64,000 nt of DNA from Gonocerus acuteangulatus. Lineage: Eukaryota > Arthropoda > Insecta > Hemiptera > Coreidae. Positions 50,057 to 60,594 of the stretch are shown piece after piece. Every line of letters begins with the position of its first letter. Within the stretch, counting starts at the first letter, position 1. The DNA lies in the NCBI GenBank assembly GCA_946811695.1, contig OX328126.1, positions 2,382,771-2,446,770 of the forward strand, in the 5' to 3' direction. The notes under the pieces are model-generated. The model saw only the letters and a program-made list of their open reading frames with translations, made no database searches and was not told the DNA's origin. A program made the position numbers and the translations under genes.

Positions 50057-51639
50057 CAGAGTTTGGCAAACGTTAGCGCGCGCTAAAAGCTGATACCTCT
50101 CCGCTAATTTAGCGATACAATAGAAACCCAGCGCTAACAATTACTGCTTAGCGACGGCAGTGCGCTAATCGCTAATCTATTTATGAAATATTGTGATTGC
50201 TAATAGCTTAAGCTATAGTTACAACATTTTGTCATCTCAAAGTTCACATCCGGTCTGCTCTGAGCAACTTCCTCCTCACTCCTGTTCCACTTCCACCTAC
50301 AGGATTTCCGATCACATGATCCGGTTACTTCCGGTCGACTCATGCCTATCACTGGGTAACTCCTGTTCGATCTGGCTCACTCCCGGTCACTCACAGACAA
50401 TGTCACACTCTGACCCGCCATAATCTAGGTTACTTCCGGTCCTATATTCATCCCTAGGTTGTTTCCGGAAGTACCCCTGGGCCTTCCAGGCACTCATGTT
50501 AGACCGGAGGTGAACCGGTAGTGACCCGGAAGTAATTGTAAGTAACAGGAAGTGAACCCGGAAGTGATCCAAAGTTGCTCAGATTCATCCGGAAACGGTC
50601 CAGGAGTGATTTTGGTGACCCAAAAGCCATTTAAAGAACCCGGAAGTGAAACCGGAACTGGTCCAAATTTGCCCAGATTCATCCGGAAACGGTCCTGGAG
50701 TAATTTTGGTGACCCAAAAGCCATTTTGAGAACCCGGAAGTGAAACTGGAAGTGGTCCGAAGTTCATCAGATTCATCCGGAAAAGGTCCAGGAGTAATTT
50801 TGGTGACCCGCAAGTCATTTTGAGAGCCCGGAAGATAAACCGGAAGTGGTCAAAAGTTGCCCAGATTCATCTGGAAAAGGTCCAGGAGTAATTTTGGTGA
50901 ACCGCAAGCCATTTTGAGAACCCGGAAGTGGTCCAAAGCTGCTCAAATTCGCCTGGAAATGCTCCAGGGATTCTCAAAATGGCTTGCGCGTCATCAAAAT
51001 TATCCCTGACTGTTTCTTGAACTATCTGGGCAACTTTTGACCACTTGACCCCAAATGACTTCCGGGTCACCAAAATTACCCCTGGGCCTTTTCCGGATGA
51101 ATCTGTGCAACTTTTGATCACTTCCAGTTTCATTTCCGGTTGCTTACAATTACTTCCGGGTCACTGCCGGTTCACCTCCGGTCTATCATGAGTGCCTGGA
51201 AGGCCCAGGGGTACTTCCAGAAACTACCCAGGGATGAATATAGGACCGGAAGTAACATAGATTATGGAGGGTCAGAGTGTGACATTGTCTGTGAGTGACC
51301 GGAAGTGAGCCAGATCGAACAGGAGTTACCCAGTGATAGGCATGATTCGACCGGAAGTAACCGAATTTGACATTGATGTGATCGGAAATCCTGTAGATTG
51401 AACCGGAAGTGGAACAGGAGTGTCGAGGAAGTTGCTCAGAGCAGACCGGATGTTAACTTTGAGATGACAAAATGTAACTATAGCTTAAGCTATTAGCAAT
51501 CACGATATTTCATAAATAGATTAGCGATTAGAGCACTGCCATCGCTAAGCGCTAATTATTAGCCCTGGGTTTCTACGGTATCGCTAAATTAGCGGAGAGG
51601 TATCAGCTTTTAGCGCGCGCTAACTTTTGCCCAACTCTG
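50057..51639. mobile_element. hAT-type non-autonomous element, 1583 bp, rich in CCGGAAGT
   Basis: The termini CAGAGTTTGGCAAA(C)GTTAG and CTAACTTTTGCCCAACTCTG are inverted and flanked by a perfect 8-bp duplication CTTGCAGC (50049-50056 and 51640-51647), the hAT hallmark. The inverted arms extend about 500 bp on each side, so the element can fold back almost entirely. The interior is full of CCGGAAGT/ACTTCCGG motifs and repeats of GATTCATCCGGAAACGGTCC type. No transposase. Confidence 0.92.
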
Positions 51640-52247
51640 CTTGCAGCTACGTGCTCGCACTCTTTTTTCCATCCACACACGTCCTTCTGTTCCAGCCCAC
51701 CAGAGGACACGTCTTTCTGTTCCAGCCCACCAGAGGACACGTGCTGTCGGTGTGTACTAGCCATTTCTCTCCACCCTCCACAACTACTGGCAACCCACAT
51801 TCTCTCGTTGCCCTTGTCTTCTCGGGGTGAACGTCCAGACTGCAATTTCCTGACGCGTTCTTCTTGCGGACGTGAGCATTCTGCAAGATCCCTACGTATG
51901 ACATCTGAGTCTCGAACGTGTTCCTCTTCTGACACACTGCTGTCATCTGAGTCCTCTTGTACTCTAGTTGCCTGGAAATCCCCCGGCGCACCCGGTGAAA
52001 GTTTTTCTCTATCGGTTCTCCAAAATCACGTTTGTGAGGTGCTACGTGCCCTAGGTTTCCACGTTTAAAACATTTAATTTCTGGTCAGCGAGCCGCAATA
52101 TGACCTGATCGTCTGCACTTGAAACACCTTTGCGTCCATTCTCTCCTTTCTTCTTCCCGACGCCGTGGTTTACGGCGATTGGGTCCCTTCCGTCTATCAT
52201 CACGAGGGAAGGTCTTCCATATTTCCAACTACCCTCGGTTCTCTCCA

Positions 52248-53000
52248 TTAAAGTGTTTGGTATACTCCCCTCTCTGTCTTCGCGACAAAAAACTCGTCTT
52301 CGCGACTTGCAGCGTGACTCTCAGCTTCATTCTCCCCTTCTTCTACCTTCGCTTGCGCTGCATATAGGAATTCCTGCTTCTCGTCTAAAACAAGCCCCGT
52401 CTCATTACCTAACTGTAATTTCAGAACCATCTTCATTACTTTGGTAGTTGCAGCAGTTTCTGCTGCTTCCGGTCTTTCACTGAGTTTGTACAGGATGTTG
52501 TTGCACCACGTGATCTGCAATACTTCCAACGGACTGCCGCGGGCCACGAGTTTCCCCTTAACATCTTCATTAGATCCTCTCCAGGCGCCCAACTTCACAC
52601 GCCGTAGACTTTCTTCAGCCTATTCTTGAGAGTTTCCAAAGGGGTGTTTGTATCACTCTGCTCTTGATTAAGGACCTATCTTTTTACCCTGCCAGTGAGG
52701 ACTGCCATCAACGTGATCGCATCGCTGGGATCCAGCCACCCGGCTGCTTCTTTGCTGGCGATGGTGGCAGCCAACCTATCACCATCCTTGAGGAAATGTG
52801 CCAATTCCCCGACGTCACAAGAAATATTTTGGATCTGGCTAGTAGCAATCCACATATCTGGCTAGTAGCAATCCACATATCTTGCGCTGCCGCGGTCTGC
52901 AGCCACTCGATAACAGTCGATTCATCTTGAAACTCGGTCATCCTGTTCGAATCTGTCCTGCATCGTAGAACGCTTTTCGTCATGCTCACTCGCACAGGTC
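52248..53000 (-). pseudogene. Ty3/gypsy gag fragment
   Basis: Several overlapping minus-strand frames carry gag-like sequence, including SNRMTEFQDESTVIEWLQTA and LGAWRGSNEDVKGKLVARG then LPLEVLQ-type helices. Together with the zinc knuckles downstream this is a capsid-nucleocapsid region. Broken by stops. Confidence 0.6.
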
Positions 53001-53233
53001 CCGGTTTTCGGCATCACTTAAATTCGGTATGGAAGGGTCAAGGTTTTTAAAAACTTATATAAAATTAGGGGGTATAGAGACTGCTCGACCTTGCGATAAT
53101 AACTGACTTTATTTAATCCGGTTGGGCATATTTATACATTGATTATGCTCTTCGTTTTAAAAATGTAGTTATAACCTATTTGTAATAATATTAATATTTA
53201 AAATAAATTAAGTTATACTAACCTCACTAATAA

Positions 53234-54236
53234 TCTAATATATAAAATTCTCGTGTCACAGTTTTCGTTGCCATACTCCTCCGAAACGGCTTTACCGATT
53301 TTGATGAAATTTTTTGTGCTTATCCGGTATCTATGAGAATCGGCCAACATCTATTTTTCATCCCCCTAAATGTTAGGGGTAGTCCACCCCTAAATTTTTT
53401 TTTTTATTTTTTAGACAAAATTTTTAATTTCTATTTTTTTATGATACAACATACAAAAATACATACAATCCTCAATTTTCACCCTTCTACGATCAACCCT
53501 TATTTTTTAATAGCCAGTAAACAGCACGGAGTAGGGATGAGAACGAAGCCGGTCTCCTTTCTTTCTCACTCCCTACACAGTTGTCGGCCATCATTATTGT
53601 TTATGCATCAAGTGTAGTAGTAACGTTGACAATTATTATTTTGCTATCTCAGTGTAACTCTCATATTAACTTTTAATCATTCCTATTTTATCAATAATAA
53701 TTAAATTATCAATTTTGAGTGTATTTTGCACGATTAGTTAATCAAATGATTTTACAACCTCAAAAGTACTCAACACGTGACACGAGCTTCCAATAACAAC
53801 GGATTTTGTGTTGTAAGTATTTTTTTTTTTATTTATATCGAAAATGTTGTTGATCTTATAAAAATGTAATTTTAATTTAATTTTATTAAAAAAATGTAAT
53901 TAAACAATTAAGATTTTCATAGTTTACAAAAAATCAATCATTATGAATCTTTATTTTGAAATGTCAAAGGAAATATTGGTTGTATGAAAAAATTATAAGA
54001 GACAATGTTTTCATAAAATTTAATTTTTTACTTTTGTTTGAAAAATTTTTCAAACAATTTTTCATCGTTCACAGCGCTCCATGCTTATTTCACGCATATA
54101 CCACATTCTTACATACATACAATATACACATTCTAACATACATACATACCTACAATAAGTAAGCTATTTTGTGTCTACACTAGAAATTACTAGGAAATTA
54201 TTTATATGGCAAAACAACGTTTGCCGGGTCAGCTAG
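53234..54236 (+). mobile_element. non-autonomous Helitron, about 1.0 kb
   Basis: 5' end TCTAATATATAAAATTCTCG, 3' end CTAG (CTRR), inserted between A (53233) and T (54237). Eleven bases before the 3' end lies a hairpin at 54208-54225 (GGCAAA-ACAACG-TTTGCC). These are the Helitron hallmarks. No Rep/helicase coding. Confidence 0.88.
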
Positions 54237-55040
54237 TAATTTATAAAAATAAATAAATAATTTTGTTTATGGCTTAATTGTGAATCGGTGTTTGATGGCA
54301 ATGTGGTCTGTGCTTGAAGAGGTTTGTCACTATCGTACAATAATATTCAGTAGGTACCCAAAAGAGGACAATCCTAGCAAAAAAATTAAATTACTTTTTT
54401 ATTAATTCAATCGTTAGCACGGAATAAAGTGATTTGAAGATATGTTTTTTTTTTTTTTTTTTTTTTTTTTTTCAATCCTTTAAATAATTTGCTCCACCAT
54501 TTTGAGGACTTCATTTCTGAGCAATGGTTTCCATGAATAAGTGCCTCATAAAGGGTCTTATCTTCACAGCAGATGATTTAAACTATTAACGAGCTTTGGC
54601 CCTGGAAAATAGCGTAATGAAGTGATTTCCCTCCTATGGTCGCAGATAATGAGCAGGAGGCGACGTTGATTCTGGCCAATGGGAATCAGAGCTAGAATTG
54701 AAACAGAACGGTAGCTCGCCTGGAAATTGCTGATCCTCTGATAAGGGTGGGGAGCAGGATATTGTCCCCCCCTCAATATTAGGCTCCTCCTCATAATTAT
54801 CCTCCAATCAATTAATTGACAGTCAATAAGTGATTTGGGTTTCCTATTCCACTGGTCCTCTTTGTCTTTCACTAGTATATCCATGGAAGCCATTGAACGA
54901 GTGTCATCATTAAATTTGTGCTTCCACTAATTATTTCTTCTTTGATAACTATTTAATAAAATTTAAGTAAAAATTCATTAACATAAAAACCGCATCGTCA
55001 ATATATAAATTATTGAATTCATTTACAGTCCAGTCAACGA
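54237..55040. other. intergenic, no gene recognised
   Basis: AT-rich. A 109-codon frame on the minus strand (54564-54893) has ordinary amino-acid composition but no recognisable domain; I do not call it a gene. Confidence 0.45.
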
Positions 55041-56663
55041 ACAGTTATAGATGGAAATTTTTGGAACAAAATTTTTGACTTCGAAACTTTGTTTGGGCTG
55101 GATAGGAGGTGAACATATCAAAAGTCCTCGCCCGTAGCCTTTAAGCCGGGGGGGAGGGGGGTTTAGAAGGTCCCATTTTTCGGGTTTTCACTAATATCTC
55201 GGAAACCCTGCGTCCTAGCGACATGGATTAAATTTCCTACAAATTCTATTCTATAAAGTTTTTCGAGATATCTTTAGTTTTCGAAATATCCGCTCTTGAA
55301 AGTCTGTCATTTTGGGGAAAAACACACTTTTTTTCTATTCTCGACCGGATATCTCTTTAAAGATGAACCCAAAAAATAAATGTGGGTTATACGGTTGTAG
55401 AGCATTCCATTCGCTTCAATAATATATATTACTTTACTATTTTATGTATTTTCTTTCAAACGTTATAAACGCACTCACATGGTCTTAGCAAAACCATTCC
55501 CAATATAATGGACAAGATCTTATCTAATTGAGTGTGAATAACTGGTCAGCTGGCCCAAAATTATATATTTTGTGCTATTTATAAGTCCAGTACTCACTAT
55601 ATTTACATAATGGCGTATATTTTGGACTATACATTGACTGGAAATGGTGAGAAATAGAAAGGTTCATTGGTCAGTTGTCGCTAGATATCACGATGAACAC
55701 TAAAACTGTTTTCACGTTTGAAAGAAAATACATAAAATAGTAAAGTTATGTATATTCTTGAAGGGAATGTAATGCTCTACAACCCTATAAACGGCATTCA
55801 TTTTTTGGGTTTATCGTTAAAGAGTTATCCGGTCGAGAATAGAAAAAAGTGTGTTTTTTCCCAAAATGACAGACATTTAAGAGCGGATATTTCGAAAACT
55901 AATGATAACTCGAAAAACTTTATTAGCTTGAACTTGTAGCATATTCAATCAGCTTTCATTTGTTATAGAATAGTCATGTCGCTAGGACGAAGGGTTTCCG
56001 AGATATAAGTGAAAACCCGAAAAATGGGACCTTCTAAACCCCTCCCCCTCGGCACAAAGGGCGAGGACTTTTGATATGTTTACCTCCTAACTAGCCGAAA
56101 CAAAGTTATGAAGTTAAAAATTGTGTTCCAAACATTTCCACCTATAACTCTTAGTTTCCTGGGCTATTAGTCGCTAAATTTCTGATTTCACGATGAACAC
56201 TGAAATTATTTTTACGTTTGAAGGAAAATACATAAAACAGCAAAGTAATATATATTATTGAAGGGAATGCAATAATCTACAACCCTATAACTGTTATTTA
56301 TTTTTTGGGTTCATCGTTTAAGAGTTATCCGGTCAAAACGGGGAAAAATATGCGGGAAATATGTTTTTTCCCAAAATGACAGACTTTCAAGAGCGGATAT
56401 ATCGAAAACTAAAGATATCTCGAAAAACTTTATTGAATAGAGCTTGTAGGAAATTTAATCATCTTTCATTTGTTATAGAGTAGTCATGTCGCTAGGACGC
56501 AGGGTTTCCGAGATATAAGTGAAAACCCGAAAAATGGGACCATCTAAACCCCCCCCCCCAGCACAAAGGCTACGGGCGAGGACTTTTGATATGTTTACCT
56601 CCTATCCAGCCCAAAGTTATGAAGTCGAAAATTGTGTTCCAAAAATTTCGACCTATAGCTGTT
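55041..56663. mobile_element. large fold-back element with three arm copies
   Basis: Arm A (about 55041-55480) starts ACAGTTATAGATGGAAATTT. Arm B (about 55703-56155) is its inverted copy, and arm C (about 56190-56663), ending ACCTATAGCTGT, repeats B in direct orientation. Shared blocks include ACTTTTGATATGTTTACCTC, GTGAAAACCCGAAAAATGGGAC and ATGTCGCTAGGACG. Termini ACAG(T/C)TATAG are inverted. The B-C duplication suggests unequal exchange or a nested copy. No coding sequence. Confidence 0.75.
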
Positions 56664-56844
56664 TTTAAGCATTCCTTGCTTGGACTATTAGGAGAGGGGA
56701 GTATAAGATAAATGAGAGAACAACCCTGTACTAAAATTAAATGTCATATCAGGTTATCTTTAATGATGAAAGTAATAGTTAGAACTAATGATCAAAAAAA
56801 ATATTAAAATGTTTACGTCCACTTATACATGATGATTTTTCTAC

Positions 56845-56985
56845 AGGTTACCACCTTTTTCTAGCCAGGAAAGCTGATGAATTTTCCTTGGAAGAAAACC
56901 CATCCCTCATAGTGAGGATCGAACCCACGACCTTAGGCATGGATTATACAAACCTTAGTAGGCATGGCCAACGTGCATCCAAAAA
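56845..56985 (-). repeat. tRNA-derived SINE-like sequence
   Basis: The minus strand reads GGCCATGCCTACTAAGG...GTCGTGGGTTCGATCCTCAC (box B-like), then GGAAAATTCATCAGC. Related in layout but diverged from the 57248 SINE. Confidence 0.5.
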
Positions 56986-57247
56986 ATAAATAAAAATATA
57001 AGAAATAATAATGAAAATCAATGTTTAATAATAACCCATCAATGTTAAGATAATAAATAAAATATATAATATTTCTTCTAGAGGATTACGTAATATATTT
57101 CTAACTTTTTTCAATTCATTTCAAGACTTAGCATCTTCTTGGTAACTTCTTCAATTTTTGAATATTCTACTTTGGTAAAGAGTAAATATTTCATTGTCTT
57201 TTTTTACTTTTACTCTATAGAAATCTGTGAAACATTTATTTTTTAAT

Positions 57248-57412
57248 TTTACAGTGCACCAACTTCAAGGCAATTAGCGCCGACATCTAGGTGAAGCAGG
57301 AATTTTCTCAGCGGACCCTGAATTGGGAAGAATCCCTGCTACAGGTGAGACTCGAAGCTCCATCTCTCACAAAAGTCCAACGCATTAGCCACTAGACCAC
57401 GGGGAAACTCCA
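57248..57412 (-). repeat. full-length tRNA-derived SINE
   Basis: The minus strand starts GAGTTTCCCCGTGGTCTAGTGGC, has box B GCTTCGAGTCTCACC, a body with GAATTGGGAAGAATCC-type and GAGAAAATTCCTGCTTC blocks, AGATGTCGGCGCTAATTGCC, and ends GTGCACTGTAAAA. Reference copy for the family in this window. Confidence 0.8.
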
Positions 57413-57795
57413 TCTATTTTAATTGTTACTTAAGTCTTATTCTAACTTGTTTTTTATACGATATAGTTGATATTGCTCAGTTTATAAAATGCTTTCAATA
57501 GATAATAATTTAGGTTCATGTTAAGAATCTGCTAATAGAATTGTTCACTCCTATCTTCTCAGATGGAGAAAGCCATGTTATTTCTCATGGAGGATGATCT
57601 AATATATTTCTAAATGTTTTCAGTTCTATCGAAGGCTTCGGGTAACCCCTCTTCATGTCAGCTCATTTATTAAGCTAATATCTTTTTCACAACATTTCTT
57701 AAAGGGTTTGGAAGAAATCCTCCTAATACAATATTAAATACTTGTGAAAATTAAACAAAATAAATTATAGGAGTTGCAAGATAGTGGAAATTCAT
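57413..57795. other. intergenic, no gene seen
   Basis: Unique AT-rich sequence. Confidence 0.45.
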
Positions 57796-57797
57796 GT

Positions 57798-58008
57798 TCA
57801 TAGTGATGAAAAAAATTGCCCAAAATTTCCAGAGATGTTTTATTTTATTGAAAACATTTTCAAAGATTTAGCCCCATTTTCAATTCCTATGCAAAGGCCC
57901 TACCTCAGCCAAGCCTCGTTCTTAGAGTCTAGGCTTGCTCCTAAAAACGTTCTGCGTAAAATGAAACATCTGTGGAAATTTTTGACAATTTTTTCATCAC
58001 TATGAAAA
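57798..58008. repeat. small inverted repeat (MITE-like)
   Basis: CATAGTGATGAAAAAAATTG...AAATTTCCAGAGATGTTTTATTTTA on the left is mirrored by the complement near 57950-58005 (ATGAAACATCTGTGGAAATTTTTGACAATTTTTTCATCACTATG). A diverged 60-bp-arm fold-back. Confidence 0.75.
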
Positions 58009-58009
58009 A

Positions 58010-58638
58010 ATAAACGTTTTTCACAAAACATTATGTAATAAGATTTGAAACTACATAGTTTAATTATTAAATATAAACCACCCGCCCATCCCAATATGGT
58101 CGAATAGGAAATTATGATTTCAGCTGAAAGTACTTGGACCAGAAATTCTAAATTTCCTGAGTTTTCTAGACTATTGTACAAACAAGCATAACTTTTACCC
58201 GATACTTATATAATAATTTAAACTCAGTTATTTCTTCATTCTAATCCATACACTTGTGAAATAGTGATGCGTTGGCAGTGAACTTAAAGAGTGGTGAAGT
58301 TATAAAATCCTGTGTGTGTGATGGATCTCATCAGCAGAGCACGATACAGGTGCTGGAGAAAAAGAGATTTGAAATTCCATCATGACGAGTACTATACGGG
58401 TTTCTCGGGTAGTGTCTTTCCTTATAATACTCATAGTCGGATCCGATTTGGAATGCTTAGAATAGAAAATCTTAATATTCTCCCTTCAATGTAATCAAAC
58501 CAATACTTATGAAATATGAAACTGTTTTTTCGTTGGGACGTTGACCGTCGAGATTGCGAAGATATCGTCCATCGTCGAGGCACAATTTCCCCTTCTCCTC
58601 ATAGGTAAGTAAATTATCTTGAATTTATTGATTCAATA
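58010..58638. other. intergenic, no gene seen
   Basis: Unique AT-rich sequence; nothing recognised. Confidence 0.45.
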
Positions 58639-59465
58639 TACAGGATGGCCCCAAAAAAACTTTGGGAATCGATGCAGAATGAAAAAAAAACAAAGATAAA
58701 GATCTTTACCATAAATCTTGTTTTTGCTTTGTTTCCAAGAAAACTGGAAAAAAACTAAAACATTATGAAAAGGCAGTCTTTCATAAGACCTATATAAAAA
58801 TTGTTAAAAGTATATATTTTATCCCCCATCCTGCCTCCTTTAATCACCTCACCCCAACCCAAAAAGTATAGGAGTGATTATACCTTTAATTTTGTGTGAA
58901 GTAATGAAACCTTATTTCATTATCTAGTATTTCATTATTTCACAAGAAATTAAAGGTATACTCACTCCTATAGTTTTTCGATGGTGGCGGGTGGATTAAA
59001 GGAGGTGGAGTGGCGGGTGGATTAAAGGAGGTGGAGTGGCGGGAGGATTAAAGGAGGTGGAGTGGCGGGTGGATTAAAGGAGGTGGAGTGGCGGGTGGAT
59101 TAAAGGAGGTGGAGTGGCAGGTGGATTAAAGGAGGTGGAGTGGCGGGTGGATTAAAGGAGATGGAGTGGCGGGTGGATTAAAGGAGGTGGAGTGGCGGGT
59201 GGATTAAAGGAGGTGGAGTGGCGGGTGGATTAAAGGAGGTGGAGTGGCGGGAGGATTAAAGGAGGTGGAGTGGCGGGTGGATTAAAGGAGGTGGAGTGGC
59301 GGGGAAAATATATACTTTTAACAACTTTTCTAAAGCCCTATTGAAAGAAAGACTGCCTTTTAATAATCTCATTTAGTTTTTTCTTGGAAATAAAACATTT
59401 GTTTGTTTTTTCATTCTGCATTCCTGAAGTTGCCGTTTTTTGTTGTTTTTTTGGGGGGTCCTGTA
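58639..59465. mobile_element. mariner-type MITE with nested inverted repeats and an internal array
   Basis: Ends TATACAGGATGGCCCCAAAA and (complement) TATACAGGACCCCCCAAAAA are inverted and bounded by TA, as in mariner-related elements. About 200-bp arms share GCAGAATGAAAAAA, AAGGCAGTCTTTC and GTTAAAAGTATATATTTT. A smaller inverted repeat (AGGAGTGATTATACCTTTAA / complement) lies at 58868-58976, and a 26-bp array fills the rest. Confidence 0.8.
58985..59300. repeat. 26-bp minisatellite, about 12 copies
   Basis: The unit is GGTGGAGTGGCGGGTGGATT plus AAAGGA, strongly G-rich, inside the mariner-type MITE. Confidence 0.95.
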
Positions 59466-60264
59466 TATTTTTATTTGACCCATACTTTAAGTTTTAAGCC
59501 TATATCCATCTGCATTTAATGTAGCCTCTAACAATAACACATATTTACCAGCATTAATGTTCATATATGTACAATGTTTTACTTTTATTCCTTCTATATA
59601 TAATATTAATATTGGTATCAACTCCATCCTTGTTTACAGCCCTGACCAAGACTTGAACCTCAAGCCGAAACGTCGGCAAAATATAGTACATTTTTAATCT
59701 AAAATCTGTAGTTTTATTAACCCCGGACAAACCTCAACGATATCTACATTGGTTAAATTATTTTTGTTTTCCTGTCTTAATTTAATATTACTTTTCTTAC
59801 CAAAAGTTTTGATTGTTATATTAATTCTTTTTAATCATGTTCCTTTTAAGTGAATAGTTTTTAAATTTGTTATTTATTGTAAAATAATTATAATGTAATA
59901 TTTAATATGTAGCTAAATTTCTAATTACCTAGGATTTAAACAAAAATAAAAACTATTTATCTTATTGTTTTTGTAAAATATAGTTTCCATTTTTGTGCTT
60001 GCTGTCCATACTCTGATTCTGGGCTCATTGACTTTGAAATTGAGGTTTACGACAAAAAAAAGATTGAAACTTTTTTGTTAGAATCCTAGAACACAAAATG
60101 AAACCATATACTACAAAATGAAAACACAACTTAAGATTTGATATTTGTTTTCTTACTAATTGAAGGACTGCTTTTAAAAGGCATATACAACTAATGTACC
60201 TGCATAAAAATTAACTTAAAACTACAATCAAACAGCTTTGGGGAAATAAATCCAAACAAGTTTT
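59466..60264. other. intergenic with a hammerhead-like relic
   Basis: AT-rich; no gene. The relic at 59639-59677 is listed separately. Confidence 0.5.
59639..59677 (+). ncRNA. degenerate hammerhead-ribozyme-like motif
   Basis: Stem I GCC (59639-59641) pairs with GGC (59675-59677). CTGACCA stands where CTGANGA is expected, so one invariant G is lost. Stem II CTTGA/TCAAG is perfect; GAAAC (59667-59671) and GTC (59672-59674) are present. Same family as 3258-3307. Likely inactive because of the core change. Confidence 0.45.
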
Positions 60265-60594
60265 CAATTTCTAAATAAAAGTCCTTTATTTACTAATGAA
60301 CAATTACAAGTAATATGTACACACATCGTGAAAGATAACATCAAAATTATAAGAAATAAACCCTATATTTTGCATATTTATAAAACCTAAAAATAAACAC
60401 AACTCACAGAACACTACGTAGTATAAGTCTTAAATTTTTTTTTAATATTTACAATCTTCAATATTACACAAATATTTACATCAAATATATATATCATACA
60501 AATATAAATTGTTTCTTTGTTTTTTCCAGAATATTTATGTATATAAACCATGCTGGTAACATTATGAAACACTATTCCAACAATTTGTGTAATT
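60265..60594 (-). other. 3' UTR of the RBBP6-like gene with poly(A) signal
   Basis: On the minus strand AATAAA occurs at 60290-60285, about 305 bp after the stop codon; AT-rich sequence in between. Confidence 0.55.

Larger units (their letters stand above)
49311..53010 (-). mobile_element. decayed Ty3/gypsy retrotransposon, split by a hAT element
   Basis: On the minus strand, in order: gag-like sequence (about 53000-52140) with QDMWIATSQICGLLLARSK and VKGKLVARGSPLEVLQITW; two degenerate zinc knuckles (about 52135-52050, CFKCRRSGHIAA and CFKRGNLGHVAP, each lacking Cys); an acidic linker; a protease-region trace ILGCDTLTVLAGTIE (about 49910-49870); and RT N-terminus with LLKRGIVLPSSSPFSTTLW, GADYRKLNGATQGAKYPLPR and LDDTLHHLSG. 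Stops and frameshifts are frequent. LTRs were not identified. The hAT element at 50057-51639 interrupts it. Confidence 0.8.

Noticed and set aside
54564..54893. 109-codon minus-strand frame as a host exon
   Set aside because: No recognisable domain; insufficient evidence for a gene.
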